Of a DNA stretch of 64,000 nucleotides, positions 57,001 to 63,973 are shown piece after piece (the first letter of the stretch is position 1; the number at the start of each line of letters is the position of its first letter). A program made the translations under genes and the position numbers. The notes beneath the pieces were generated by a model. The model ran no database searches. It saw only the letters and a program-made list of their open reading frames with translations, and was not told the DNA's origin. Source of the stretch: Crocodylus rhombifer (Eukaryota > Chordata > Crocodylia > Crocodylidae); NCBI GenBank assembly GCA_038503035.1, contig JAVSML010024580.1, positions 62,001-126,000 of the forward strand, read 5' to 3'.

Positions 57001-60000
57001 TGTGGGGGTGTCCCAGCCTTCTGGGCTGTGCTGGTTGCCCCCTTCTCCCCTTTCTGCTCCATGTGTCAGGGGGTTTTTAGGGCGCTGGGTGCTGGCTGCA
57101 TCCCAGACCGGGGATGGGGCTGGTCTGGGCCAATGCTCCTGCTGGCACCAACCCCGCAGGGTCCTGGCTGGAGGGTCTTGCTCAGGGTTAGACTAATGCT
57201 ACATTGGAGGCAGGAAGGGATTTCCCCCCTGCTCAGACTGGTCTGCACTGGAGGGTTTTGCCTTCCTCTGCAGTGGGGACACGGCCTCTGCTTGGGGTCT
57301 CTGAAGTGTATATTGAACCCTCTTTGCAGCAGCAGAAAGTTAGCAGCCGCGATCCCCTTGTTTTCCCTGCAGCAGGGTCTGGGGTGATGCCTGGGGCTGT
57401 TAGGGGGACTGTAATTTAGCTAAGAGGTTGGGCAATGCATTTGTCTGGCCTGGTTTGTATAGCAATGATCCTGCTTTGGGCAGGGGTTAGACTGGATGTG
57501 GCCTCTGCAGGTCCCTGCAAGCCCCATGGCTCTGTGGCCCCATCCAGTCCTGCATCTCTAGGAGTCCTTGCAAGCCTTCATATGATCTCTAGTGAGGCTG
57601 TCAAATGGGCATGTTTGGCTCTGAAGTGCCATATCTGGAAGTGGTATCCATGCTTCCAACAGAACATTGTAAAAGAGTAGAGAAGAGTCATGAAAAATGA
57701 CTGGAGTACTGGAAAGCAAATGTGGAGAGGCTCATTCCAGCCAGCTTGTCAGGGAAGGGGGTTCCCTGATTACAGCTGTAGGAGAAGGATGGAGAGAAAC
57801 CTTGAAGAGTCTTCAGTCCAGAGGCTGGGAGCTCCTTGTGAGGCCCATGGGGCATTTGTACACGCCACGAAATTTCCTGTTTATGCTACTGCAACTGCGT
57901 GTACGTTTGCATGAGCGGCTGGGAGAGTTAATCAGCCCTGAAGCAACTGAGGAGGACGGTGGTGGAATCTGCTTCACCAGGAACTTGAACGCCAGACCGC
58001 ACCAGAGCCTATCAACTAGACAAACATCCCAACAGGAATTAATTGACGGAAGCCTTCGGGCTCGCGATACCCTCAGGTCAGGCGGCATTATCCCAATGCT
58101 CCTTTCTGACCTTTGTAATCTCAGGATTGTCAGCACCAAATAGGCATCATGGCAGCCACCTCTGGGAAGTGACTTCTGAGAGAGCAAGGGGCCGGTGAGA
58201 GACGCAATCATCCCACACTGGGTCAGAGCAGCGTGCGGGCAAGCACCCGAGCGATCCAGGCCCCTGTTGTGTGCAGGCAGACACAAGACACGGTCCTCAC
58301 CTTGAAGGGCTTTTGCTTTAATTTGAGATGGATGCAATGAGGGAGTGCAGCAGTGAAACGGGGACGAGGGAGGTTAATGGTGAGAAGGTGGCATGGGGGG
58401 CCCACAGGACATAGCACAGTATTTAAGTGTGTCTGTGGCTACATGCTAACGGGGAGAACATCAAAGCTGCCGCATCCTGGGCCAGACCCCAAGTCCGACG
58501 GGCCCGGTCTCCAGTGCCCCACAGCAGCCGGAGGAAGAGTCAGTGGGTCTGAGCAAGGCTTTCCCCTGTTCCTCTTCCCCTTGCAGCCTCCAGCACTGAG
58601 GGTCCCGGCAGGTCTGATGCAGAGGCCGTGCCCCTCGCTCCCTGCCGAGTGACCGATGCCCCTTTCCTCCAAACACATGTCCAAGCCCTGGTGAATCCGG
58701 CTGAGCTCCCAGCTCCCACATCTGGGGGCCACGAGTCCATGCCACGCTGGGGGAAGAAGAACTTCCTTGTGTGAGTTTTAAGCTGATGGCCTGCTGGTTT
58801 CATGCCTTGACCCCTTGTTCTTGTCTGGTGAGAGACGGGCAGTATGAATCCCTGGTGACTTTCAAACCCTTCTCCTGTTCCCCCTCCAGCATCTCTTTTC
58901 TATGCTGCCCAGGCCTGGCCTCTGCAGTCGCCTACTAGGGGAGCCCCTCCATAGCCCTCCTCATCCTTGCACCCTTCTCTAGTTCTGCTGTTTGGTGGGA
59001 GCTTCGCTTTGCACTGTGCCAGATGCGAGTCATGGCACAGACACATGCGTGTGCATGCATGTGAGGGAGCTCCCTGCGAAGTGCATAACCCAACTCCTCT
59101 CCCTCTGGCTTTTCTCCAGCCTCTTTATCCCGTCTTGGCTGCATCCCCGCAGACCCCCCGGCAGGAGGGTCCTGGGGGCTGATTCTGGCAGGGCTTTGCA
59201 GAGCGGGGGGCGTGGGGAGCTGGGGGCTCATTGGGAGAGTAGGGAGCCAGGGAGGGCAAGGGGAGGCCCCTGAGGGGAGGCTGGGACATGGGAAAAGGCT
59301 CGGCTGGCGCCTGCTGCAAAAACCCCTTCGCTGTGGCCGGATCCTGAACGGAGCTGAGCACCTGCTGCCCGCGGCAGCCCACGGCTCCAAGGAGACGATG
59401 CGGTTTGTAAACCTCAGCCCTGCCTTTGCAGCAGGCCCAGCTCAGCCGGGCCTTCAGGGTGGGCTGTTCCCGGGCCCCCTCCCGGGGACCTCCTTCCTGA
59501 GCCCTTCTCACATCCAGAGTTGCTGCGGGGGGGCAAGACGTTGTAGCCGGAGGAACAACAGAGCCTCTGTGTGCGTGCGTGTGCACGCATGTATTTGCAT
59601 GTGTGCACACGCATGTGTGCACGAGTATGTGTGCGCATGCATATGCGTGTGCATGTGCATGCGAGTATATGCACGTAAATATACGCGTGTGCACGTGTGT
59701 TTATACGCGTGCATGTGCATGCATTCATGTGTGCAAGTATGTGTGCGTGCGTGCTCACGGGGAAGGGGGCCTTATCCCCCGCCCCCGGACACAGCCGTGT
59801 TTCCTGAGCTGGCCGAGGCGGGTCAGAGGCTTCCCATGTATGAGGGGGGGTGGCGAAGTCCCAGGTCCCGCTCCGGAGGCAGCCGCCCACCCCATGTGGT
59901 CTGCATTAGGACATCGTGCACGCCCGGCTCCTCCGCCGCGGGGATCTCCGCGGCCCACGGCAGCGCATGGCTGGATCCCGCTTGCAGAGCTGAGGCAGCC

Positions 60001-63000
60001 TCCGGCTTCTCTGCTGCATTCAGGCTGGGGCAGCGGGGGCTGGATGTGGCTGGAGGTAGCACGGTGGGGGCTTCCTGAGCTGGAGCAGGTCACGATCCCC
60101 CCACATACCCTTCCGCACCTCCCCTGGCCGTGACAGACGCTACCCGGGCCCTGCAGACCCTGACCCTGTTGTCACCAGGTCCTCAGCCCCTGCTCCATCT
60201 GACCTCCGTGGCCGTACCAACGAGGCGATGATCTCCAAGCATGTGCTTATGTTGGCTTGCTTCTCCCTCTTTTGCTTCCCGAGGACAGATGGCATCGCAA
60301 GCCAGCCGCCCCTGCCTGGGAGAGCTGAGTGTTAGCCACGCCACAGAGTGCCCCTATGGCCTTAGGCAAGTCCCTTAGCATACATCTCTGTGAAAGGGCA
60401 ACAAAGCCCTTCCTGGCTGCCCAGCCTTGCCAGGAGACAACTGTCCATGCCCCTGACAAGAATCGTGGCCGCCGTCGGGGTAGATAGAACAATACCCTTG
60501 CTGCTCCTGATGGGGAAACTGAGGCAGCGAGCAGAGAAGCAGCAGGACCGTGGGCGAGCAGGGGATAGACGTCCAGGATTGTCCTCGACAGGGCTGCCCC
60601 TGCCCTGCTGCCCATCCCGGGAGCCCCAGGGAGCTTCCGGGGGGGGTTGACCCCCAGGCTGGAGGGGCAGACCCCCCGCCCCTTCCCAGAGCCCTCCATC
60701 CCTTTGTCATAGCCCGTGTCTGAGCCGTCCGCGTTGCACACTGCTGTCTGTCAATGCCTCCAGGTCCCCAGCCCCCCCCGCTTCCTTGGTCCCCTTCCCT
60801 TCCCTTCTCAACCCTCCCTGCTGCCTCAGCTAAAACGGGGCCTTGGATCTTGTCTCTTTGCAGACTTGAGGTCACCCACGGCTCCACATGAGCTCATGTC
60901 TCGCGGCTTGGGTTTGGCTGGCCTTCCCCGTGCACGGTCGTGCTTCCACCCCCCATACGCCCAGCCCTTCCACACCAGGCCCATCGCAACACTTGCTTTT
61001 CAGGAGCAGCCCCCTGCAAACCTGGCGTAGCCGGGGGACCTCTCGGCTGAAATCGGCAACAGGCCCAGAGCCCAGCTCCCTTGCATGGCAGCCCGGCTCG
61101 AAAGCCCAGAAGTCGGAGGGAAAGGAGCTTTTTGCTACCGTTGTGCCGGCTCTGATATCATCCGCGTGCGCGGGCTGCCCCGGACCGCCGCGGAGGTTCA
61201 TACGGGGGGAATGCCGGCCCGGCCGGGTCCCCGTGGGAGGTCTGGCTCGGAGCAGGACGGGCAGCAAAGTGTGGTGGGGATGCCAGCTCTTTGGCTGGTG
61301 CGGACTGGGTGAGGACCCTGGGGCCGCGGCCCAGGCTGGGGTGGGACCAGGCTACCCCAGTGCTCCTGCTGACGCCAACCCCGCAGGGTCCTGGCTGGGG
61401 GGTCTTGCTCAAAGTCAGACGGATGCTAAATTAGGGTCAGGTTTGGTTAGATTGGTTCAGACTTGGGACTTTTGCCTTCCTCTGCAGCGGGGGCATGGCC
61501 TGTTGAGCATCTCTGAGCAGCACCAGGACGTTGGCGGCTGCGGCCCCCCTGTATCCCGGGGGCAGGGGCGGGGGCGACTGTGCTGTGATGGACACGGGGT
61601 TTGTCCGGGCTGGTTTGGACAGGGCTGATCCTGCCTGAGGCAGGGTGTGGGCTGGATGTGACCCCCACATCTCTGTCGTTCTCTGAATGGCAATGGGGTG
61701 CGGGGCTGCCCTGGGACCAGCACAGAGGAGCCTCATCGGTAAGGGCCCGATTCTGCTCTAGGGGCCTTTTCTGCTGAGCACTGGGTGCTTTGCACCTCTC
61801 CGGCTCAGGGTCCCTGGGAGCTGCCGAGAGGCCTCGGGGAGGGCTCCCGTTGTCCCCACCCCATTCACGCCTCTCCCCTCTGCTCTCTCCTTGCAGCCCG
61901 GGAGCAGCTCCGGCGGTCCCGCCACAGCAGGACCTTCCTGGTGGAGTCGGGCGTGGGCGAGCTGTGGTCTGAGATGCAGGCAGGTAGGAACGGGAAGGGT
62001 GGGGGGGCCTCGGTGATCCCCTCTGGTGGGGGGGGCACAGAGCCACCAGCTTCCAGGCTGAAACCTGATTGCTACGGGGCTGAGGCACTGCAGCGTCTAG
62101 GGGTCATGGCCAAGGCCATGGAGGCAGTCTGTGGCAGAGGGGGCGTGAAACTTGAGGGCACACGGGTCCCAAATCCCGCGCAGAGGGTGCCCTGGTCCTT
62201 ACCCCCGCTGACACTCCTGCAGCCAGCGCTTGACACCGGGAATGAATCCGGGTCCTCTGGGATCCGCGGGGACTGGCTGGAGGAGGTCATTGCAGGTCAG
62301 GTGCCCCGAGCCTGGCTGTGCCCTAAGCTAGCGGGTCAATTTTGCATGGGAAAAAATGTTCTTTGCAAACTGTCAGGCACAAACACCCTTCTGCAGGCAT
62401 GGAGAGACTCTTGCTATGCCTAAAGGAGGGGGCTTGTGCCCGAAAGCTTGCAGAGAACATTTTTTCCAACAACTTAGTTGGTCTGATAAAAGACATCACA
62501 ACTGCTCTCCAGATCACCCGTGCTTCTCTGCACCGGGCAGGTCCACCCGGCCGGTCCTGGGGCTCTGAGTAGGGACCTCCCCAGCTGGCCCCAGCCACCC
62601 CCGAAAGAGCTGTCATGGGGTGCAGCAAAGCCCAGCCAGCTGGGACCTGGGATCTGACCCCATCTCGTCCCTGCTGCAACTGGACCGTGCCTTTCCCCCT
62701 TCTCCGACACCTTCTCCAGAGCTCTTTGCACCCAGTCACTGGATGGAGTCAGCAACAGGGGAAACTGAGGCACGGAGCTGGGTGGGGGATGGCAAACCAG
62801 TGGATCGGGGGAAGGCCCTTTCCTAGGCTTGCATGCTCTCTCCTCTGCCTCAGAAACCTCGAGCAGACAGGACAAGCCCCCAGTCCTGCTGGGGCACCTT
62901 AATGAACACGGCTAATTAGCAGCGCATTCCCAGCACCCCGTTTTGAGCTCTGCTCATCCTTTTCGGAGCATCCCTCTGCTCGCAGGGAGGAGGTGGAGGG

Positions 63001-63973
63001 ATAGGGGTGCCCAGAGCTCCCTGCCCGGGGCTGAGCCCAGCTCCAGGGGCAGTGCAGAGACTCCTGGCTCCGGTCTGCGGGGAGGCGACTGGGCGGCTAC
63101 GGGGAGGCGAAATCCCCTGAAGACTGACGCAGGATTATTGCAGTAAAAGCCCTTCCCTAGCGGGGTCCGGAGCTGGGGACAGCAACCACTGGTTTCTCTT
63201 GGCTCCCAGTCCGTCCCGGGAAACCTGGTGCGTGTGCATGGGCGCGTGTGCATGATGCTGCGCTGTCAGGATCGGGGCCTTCGTGCTCCTTGAACCGGGG
63301 AAGGGGACGGCTCCCAAATCCATTCGGCTGCTGCTCCCCTGTAAAGGGCTGGAGCTGCCCCAGGGGGTCCCGTGATGCTCTGTGGTTCCCAGCTCCCCCG
63401 ACTCGGGTCTGGGACTCAGCTGCTTGCCTTGGAGGCTGTGGCGGGGATGGCCCAGATCAATGCTGGCTGCTGGGGGGGGGGAGCTCAGGATACACCCCCC
63501 ACCCCCGGTGGCTGCTCTGGGGTTTGGCTGGAGGGACTATTCACCCTTTGGGGATTTCTGGGCCATTGCATCCTGCCACGGATCCATCCCCCCGGGGATC
63601 TCGCCTGCCCACAGCCCCTTGCACCACACGGGAGGGGATCAGGGCATAGACAGGTAGTGGGGCCGCACTCAGGACCTGTTAGAGTCCAGTGCAAAGGAAA
63701 GCCCCCCAGCACCGGGCCGGGGTCATTCATTGCACACCCAGTTTTGCAGGGCGGGGTGGTGGGGGGGTGCAGGACAGGATCTCCAGGCTCTCGGCACAGC
63801 CCACGATGCAATGCAATGCATGCACATGACTGCGCCCCCCACAACCCCCCCCCCCTTGCTGGTTGCAGGTGACCGCTACATAGTGGCCGACTGCGGGGGC
63901 GGGACGGTGGATCTCACCGTGCACCAGATCGAGCAGCCGCAGGGGACCCTCAAGGAGCTCTACAAAGCCTCAG
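35989..63973 (+). CDS. HSPA12B: HSPA12B, heat shock protein family A member 12B, 5' half (nine coding exons; joined CDS 36008..63973)
   Basis: Distant HSP70-superfamily ATPase. Nine exons give 1042 coding bases, 347 full residues plus one split codon; the family's usual length is near 690, so about half is here. Residues 1-60 are a Ser/Pro-rich leader. The nucleotide-binding domain then begins, with phosphate-1 motif D67-F-G-T-T. '[14 protein letters not shown]' follows at 207-220, '[11 protein letters not shown]' at 241-251 and phosphate-2 motif D320-C-G-G-G-T-V-D. There is no signal peptide. HSPA12B is preferred over HSPA12A because of the leader, '[13 protein letters not shown]' after exon 5 and 'RSIDSSFRQ' at the end of exon 8. 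All introns are GT-AG and all codon phases join correctly, so the gene looks intact. HSPA12B is known as an endothelial protein; its client or substrate is not shown by sequence. Confidence 0.96.
36000..36005 (+). promoter_or_regulatory. Start-stop uORF (ATG TGA) in the HSPA12B 5' leader
   Basis: ATG at 36000-36002 has G at -3 and is followed directly by TGA, then two bases, then the main ATG at 36008. Start-stop elements are known to hold ribosomes and lower initiation downstream; an effect here is inference and depends on the mRNA including this exon as drawn. Confidence 0.6.
36325..36500 (-). mobile_element. CR1 3'-end fragment
   Basis: Antisense tail 'catcagggctggaaggaacc', 'gagatcatcaggtccagtcc', continuing to about 36500. 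Confidence 0.65.
37140..37520 (-). mobile_element. CR1 3'-end fragment (second subfamily)
   Basis: Matches 14405-14890 in the same orientation: 'catcgcacccagcactgccc', 'ttaatagatgcccaagagac', 'cagtccagaccagtctgaga', 'ccccgacacatggagcagga'. Confidence 0.75.
38080..38190 (+). repeat. MIR-like SINE relic
   Basis: 'ggggtttgaatcctggccgc' (B box), 'ctgggtgacttcagcc' and 'ttgatttcccgtctgcagct' follow the order of a MIR element. Confidence 0.55.
38590..38960. promoter_or_regulatory. Unique intronic block, candidate conserved enhancer
   Basis: Unlike its repeat-rich surroundings it has no internal similarity to the window. It mixes AT-rich words ('gtttatgaaaatgttcctta' 38703-38722, 'ccaatattaatgcc' near 38828) with CpG-rich stretches. 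It lies in the long first coding intron of HSPA12B. A regulatory role is inference. Confidence 0.3.
39938..40560 (+). repeat. Interspersed repeat family A, copy 3 (longest)
   Basis: Spans from 'catggctgactgtcctctg' through 'attcctgctaatctct', 'ttttttaatggtcttgatgt', 'gtgaagcattagatgcatta', 'ttttgttttatgaatctgaa', 'gtgcacattccagtag' to 'cccaaatcctaggtctgctc'. This copy lets the split copy at 1785-2960 and the reversed copy at 42478-42930 be placed. Confidence 0.65.
40655..40930 (+). repeat. Interspersed repeat family A, copy 4 (3' part)
   Basis: Repeats the second half of copy 3 about 400 bases on: 'tttttgcctagttcattgtg', 'caatgcacattcca', 'aaagcttctggtttctcttt', 'attttcaaaatcctgg'. Confidence 0.65.
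41731..42144 (-). mobile_element. tRNA-Gly/CR1 chimeric SINE (about 414 bp)
   Basis: On the minus strand an intact tRNA-Gly-GCC (42144-42074) is followed by a linker of about 60 bases and a CR1 3' tail in the same sense. The tail runs through 'aggaggtttagattagatat', 'ggaaccaacttccaagtgaa' and 'ggcagggggtcggacttgaa' and ends in 'tatgattctatgattcta', the 3' microsatellite typical of CR1. The same CR1 tail type is nested in the LTR at 48341-48617 and follows the tRNA-Ile at 27111. The complete 3' end supports a retroposed unit; chance adjacency is the alternative. Confidence 0.6.
42074..42144 (-). tRNA. tRNA-Gly (GCC anticodon)
   Basis: 71 bases, the normal length. The acceptor stem GCACTGG/CCAGTGC pairs fully with discriminator A. 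The D arm reads GGTTCAATGGTAGAATTCC with a usual A box. The anticodon loop TTGCCAT sits on stem CCTGC/GTAGG (one G-T pair). The T arm CTGGG-TTCAATT-CCCAG is intact. It has no intron. It could be a working gene or a SINE head. Confidence 0.85.
42185..42400 (+). repeat. Interspersed repeat family C, copy 3
   Basis: 'cagtggctctcaacctttgg', 'gccagctcttagttcccact', 'gagcaattcttctgctgcaa' and 'cagggcagagtgcttttaac' parallel 14150-14280. Confidence 0.5.
42400..42478 (-). mobile_element. CR1 3'-end fragment, short
   Basis: 'acaacgagggctggaaggaa', 'tcaggaggtcacacctagtc', 'ctcaaagcaggaccagcccc'. It is cut off sharply where the family A copy begins. Confidence 0.75.
42478..42930 (-). repeat. Interspersed repeat family A, copy 5 (reversed)
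   Basis: The reverse complement aligns with 39938-40360: 'ttcctgctaatctttctcca', 'ttttaatggtcttgctattc', 'actgtttttagctctagcta', 'tgcacatttcttattc' region. Its end at 42478-42600 is nearly the same as 55588-55712. Confidence 0.6.
43730..43830 (+). CDS. HSPA12B: HSPA12B exon, residues 15-48
   Basis: Acceptor 'tctccttcccag', donor GTAAGC. 101 bases complete the split Gly codon and add 33 residues: a Ser/Pro-rich leader ending [11 protein letters not shown], which is strongly conserved in the HSPA12 family. Confidence 0.95.
43831..44252 (+). other. HSPA12B intron (422 bp)
   Basis: Phase 0 intron, no repeat or internal exon seen. Confidence 0.9.
44253..44377 (+). CDS. HSPA12B: HSPA12B exon, residues 49-89, ATP phosphate-1 loop
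   Basis: Acceptor 'ctttgtgtgcag', donor AG|GTAGCC. It encodes the start of the actin-like ATPase fold, [18 protein letters not shown], with D67 and the Gly/Thr loop that hold ATP phosphates, then D-P-E-A-I-H-M-M. The donor departs from consensus at +4 to +6, and the intron reads TAG right after the exon, so a retained intron would end translation at once. Confidence 0.97.
44855..45430 (-). mobile_element. CR1-type 3'-end fragment
   Basis: Antisense: 'ggctggagaagacctcacgg', 'gcccctgctcaaggcagatc', 'ccccggctgcagcttgaggc', ending near 'gcacttgtccttgctgagtc'. More diverged than other CR1 copies. Confidence 0.65.
45430..45640. repeat. MITE-like repeat, copy 2
   Basis: 'tttactgggcagtacctaat', 'gtgcctacatgcgcatgcct', 'gtactgagcagtaat' and 'aacatgtagatgcacgcagt' match words in 51062-51410. 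Confidence 0.5.
47538..48815 (-). mobile_element. LTR 1 (solo, antisense to HSPA12B), split by CR1
   Basis: Aligns through its length with 50063-51061. The plus-strand ends are TGTGGC...GCCACA, giving the TG...CA termini of LTRs. On the minus strand a TATATAAG box (48207-48199) precedes an AATAAA signal (47912-47907) by about 290 bases, which sets the transcription sense opposite to HSPA12B. A CR1 of 277 bp interrupts it at 48341-48617. There is no viral coding sequence next to it. Target duplications were not clear. Confidence 0.65.
48341..48617 (+). mobile_element. CR1 3'-end fragment nested in LTR 1
   Basis: 'gtaggtttaggctagatatc', 'gggaccaacttccaagagaa', 'ggcagggggtcggctcgatg', ending in 'actaagaaactatgaaa'. 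The LTR sequence resumes at 'cccccacccaggta', so the CR1 is younger than the LTR. Confidence 0.8.
48979..49165 (+). CDS. HSPA12B: HSPA12B exon, residues 90-152
   Basis: Acceptor 'ccttcttgcag', donor GTAAGC. 187 bases complete an Arg codon, then K-W-E-G-G-D-P-G-V and on to [16 protein letters not shown], ending '[11 protein letters not shown]'. This is a family-conserved part of ATPase lobe I. It lies between two LTRs of the same orientation (47538-48815 and 50063-51061). Its length is 1 mod 3, so loss of this exon would shift the frame. Confidence 0.97.
50063..51061 (-). mobile_element. LTR 2 (solo, antisense to HSPA12B)
   Basis: Uninterrupted copy of the element at 47538-48815, about 1.0 kb, same orientation, roughly four-fifths identical by eye. 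TATATAAG lies at 50757-50749. The poly(A) word seen in LTR 1 is changed here ('gagaactgtactg'). Host exon DNA lies between the two, so these are two solo LTR insertions or one duplicated, not a single provirus. Confidence 0.65.
51062..51410. repeat. MITE-like repeat, copy 3, abutting LTR 2
   Basis: Begins 'cgtctacatgtgcac' directly at the LTR end and finishes 'cacgtgtagatgcaccca', giving inverted ends. The perfect palindrome TTACTGCGCAGTAA lies at 51269-51282, with diverged versions throughout. Confidence 0.55.
51632..51736 (+). CDS. HSPA12B: HSPA12B exon, residues 153-187
   Basis: Acceptor 'catctctctag', donor GTCAGC (weak). 105 bases encode [15 protein letters not shown], then [18 protein letters not shown], a lobe I helix region. 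Clearly closer to HSPA12B than HSPA12A. Phase 0 at both ends, so skipping would keep the frame. Confidence 0.97.
51737..52773 (+). other. HSPA12B intron (1.0 kb)
   Basis: Includes a reversed family A scrap at about 52100-52220 ('gggctgtgaaatag', 'gactgcagaagaaaggc') and a LINE 3' UTR relic at 52250-52435 shared with 9075-9440 and 58530-58985. Confidence 0.75.
52774..52890 (+). CDS. HSPA12B: HSPA12B exon, residues 188-226
   Basis: Acceptor 'tttaccaacag', donor GTGCGT. 117 bases encode [12 protein letters not shown] then [23 protein letters not shown], a near-invariant HSPA12 stretch. The last residue, Lys226, replaces the Leu or Gln of mammalian relatives just before A-G-L. Phase 0 at both ends. 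Confidence 0.97.
53810..54185 (+). mobile_element. CR1 3'-end fragments, two in series
   Basis: 53860-54025 is the second subfamily ('aacaccctttgcagcagcag', 'ggtttggacagggcttggac', 'gcaggtccctgccagcccta'). 54095-54185 is the main type ('ctggactagatgtggcctcc', 'aggtcccttccaaccctcat'). Confidence 0.75.
54890..55100 (+). mobile_element. CR1 3'-end fragment (second subfamily)
   Basis: 'gatgaacacccttttataaa', 'ccctgctttccctggtgcct', 'gtctgggatggtttggatgg', 'ctcaggactagatatgacac'. It ends about 75 bases before the next exon. Confidence 0.7.
55175..55346 (+). CDS. HSPA12B: HSPA12B exon, residues 227-283
   Basis: Acceptor 'ggctccccgcag', donor G|GTAAGA. 172 bases encode [25 protein letters not shown], then [10 protein letters not shown], a variable linker and R-S-I-D-S-S-F-R-Q. 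The E-P-E-A-A block matches the connecting region of the actin-like fold; the SIDSSF end is an HSPA12B trait. Confidence 0.97.
55588..55712 (-). repeat. Interspersed repeat family A, copy 6 (reversed, partial)
   Basis: Near-identical to 42478-42600: 'ctatatctatttgctaga', 'acccagaaattaagggg', 'gtcacaaactaatgtttcat', 'gctaaagttaaatgcaca'. Confidence 0.75.
55780..56220 (+). mobile_element. CR1/L3-type LINE reverse-transcriptase remnants
   Basis: 55855-55955 encodes a thumb-like [10 protein letters not shown] block. 56080-56220 encodes Y-Q-H-G-L-V-E-N followed by D-E-V-A-G-L, matching the palm region Q-H-G-F-x-K-x-R-S-C. The order is reversed relative to an intact element, so there are at least two fragments. 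Confidence 0.55.
56225..56450 (+). mobile_element. CR1 3'-end fragment (second subfamily)
   Basis: 'aacctttgcagcagctggac', 'gatgggtttgtctgggctgg', 'atggggctgatcctgcctcg', 'ggaggtccctccagccccac'. Confidence 0.75.
56990..57530 (+). mobile_element. CR1 3'-end fragment (second subfamily), about 540 bp
   Basis: 'cttctgggctgtgctggttg', 'ggtcctggctggagggtctt', 'gaagggatttcccccctgct', 'gggttttgccttcctctgca', 'gcaggggttagactggatgt'. Reverse of 14405-14890 and parallel to 61225-61690. Confidence 0.85.
57590..58150 (+). repeat. LINE-like relic and family D copy 2
   Basis: 57660-57800 has a LINE-like 'gagaagagtcatgaaaaatg' block. 57848-57925 parallels 33255-33340 ('tgtacacgccacgaaatttc', 'ctgcaactgcgtgtacg'). 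The remainder is unclassified. Confidence 0.4.
58530..58985 (-). repeat. CR1/L3-type LINE 3' UTR relic
   Basis: Longest copy of the set with 9075-9440 and 52250-52435: 'ttgcagcctccagcactgag', 'gatgcccctttcctccaaac', 'gggggaagaagaacttcctt', then 'ccttgttcttgtctggtgag' and on to 'tccttgcacccttctct'. Confidence 0.6.
59567..59757. repeat. Alternating purine-pyrimidine tract (TG/CA/CG-rich), about 190 bp
   Basis: Almost unbroken alternation of purine and pyrimidine with many 'gtgtgcgcatgc' and 'tgcatgtgcatgc' words, the sequence type able to take up Z-form DNA. It lies in the 6.6-kb HSPA12B intron. Confidence 0.8.
60340..60560. repeat. MIR-like relics
   Basis: 'ccttaggcaagtcccttagc' with 'catctctgtgaaaggg' fits a sense MIR core. 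'gatggggaaactgaggcagc' at 60510 fits a reversed tail. Confidence 0.45.
60561..61220. other. GC- and CpG-rich intronic DNA
   Basis: 61030-61220 is CpG-rich and free of recognised repeats. No exon supported. Confidence 0.35.
61225..61690 (+). mobile_element. CR1 3'-end fragment (second subfamily)
   Basis: 'caaccccgcagggtcctggc', 'ggggtcttgctcaaagtcag', 'ttttgccttcctctgcagcg', 'ggtttggacagggctgatcc', 'gggctggatgtgacccccac'. It ends about 200 bases before the next exon. Confidence 0.8.
61897..61983 (+). CDS. HSPA12B: HSPA12B exon, residues 284-312
   Basis: Acceptor 'ctctccttgcag', donor G|GTAGGA. 87 bases complete an Ala codon, then [28 protein letters not shown] and the first base of Gly. Very close to mammalian HSPA12B over its full length. 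It begins and ends in phase 1, so its absence would keep the frame. Confidence 0.97.
61984..63868 (+). other. HSPA12B intron (1.9 kb)
   Basis: Contains the foldback repeat at 62338-62503 and GC-rich unique DNA. The acceptor is preceded by a run of 11 C (63845-63855). Confidence 0.85.
62338..62503. repeat. Foldback Penelope-like terminal repeat
   Basis: Two arms (about 62352-62400 and 62417-62470) are inverted copies of each other: 'atgttctttgcaaact' against 'gcttgcagagaacat', and 'ggcacaaacacccttct' against 'ggggcttgtgcc'. The right side ends 'acttagttggtctgataaaa', which matches the reverse of 21905-21940 and 24485-24505. Confidence 0.65.
63869..63973 (+). CDS. HSPA12B: HSPA12B exon, residues 313-347, ATP phosphate-2 loop
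   Basis: Acceptor 'ctggttgcag', donor G|GTGAGA. 105 bases encode [20 protein letters not shown], with D320-C-G-G-G-T forming the second phosphate-binding loop, then '[10 protein letters not shown]' and the first base of Gly348. This is the last exon in the window; the rest of the ATPase domain and the C-terminal half lie downstream. Confidence 0.97.

Larger units (their letters stand above)
55347..61896 (+). other. HSPA12B intron (6.6 kb)
   Basis: Rich in LINE debris, with a TG/CG-rich alternating tract and GC-rich unique DNA at 59100-59560 and 59760-60340. No additional exon seen. Confidence 0.8.

Noticed and set aside
59212..60078. 288-codon plus-strand ORF in an HSPA12B intron
   Set aside because: It crosses the alternating TG/CG tract and GC-rich DNA; a repeat-derived open frame, not an exon.
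36008..63973. HSPA12A instead of HSPA12B
   Set aside because: The N-terminal leader, the sequence after exon 5 ([13 protein letters not shown]) and the R-S-I-D-S-S-F-R-Q end of exon 8 fit HSPA12B; HSPA12A differs at these places.
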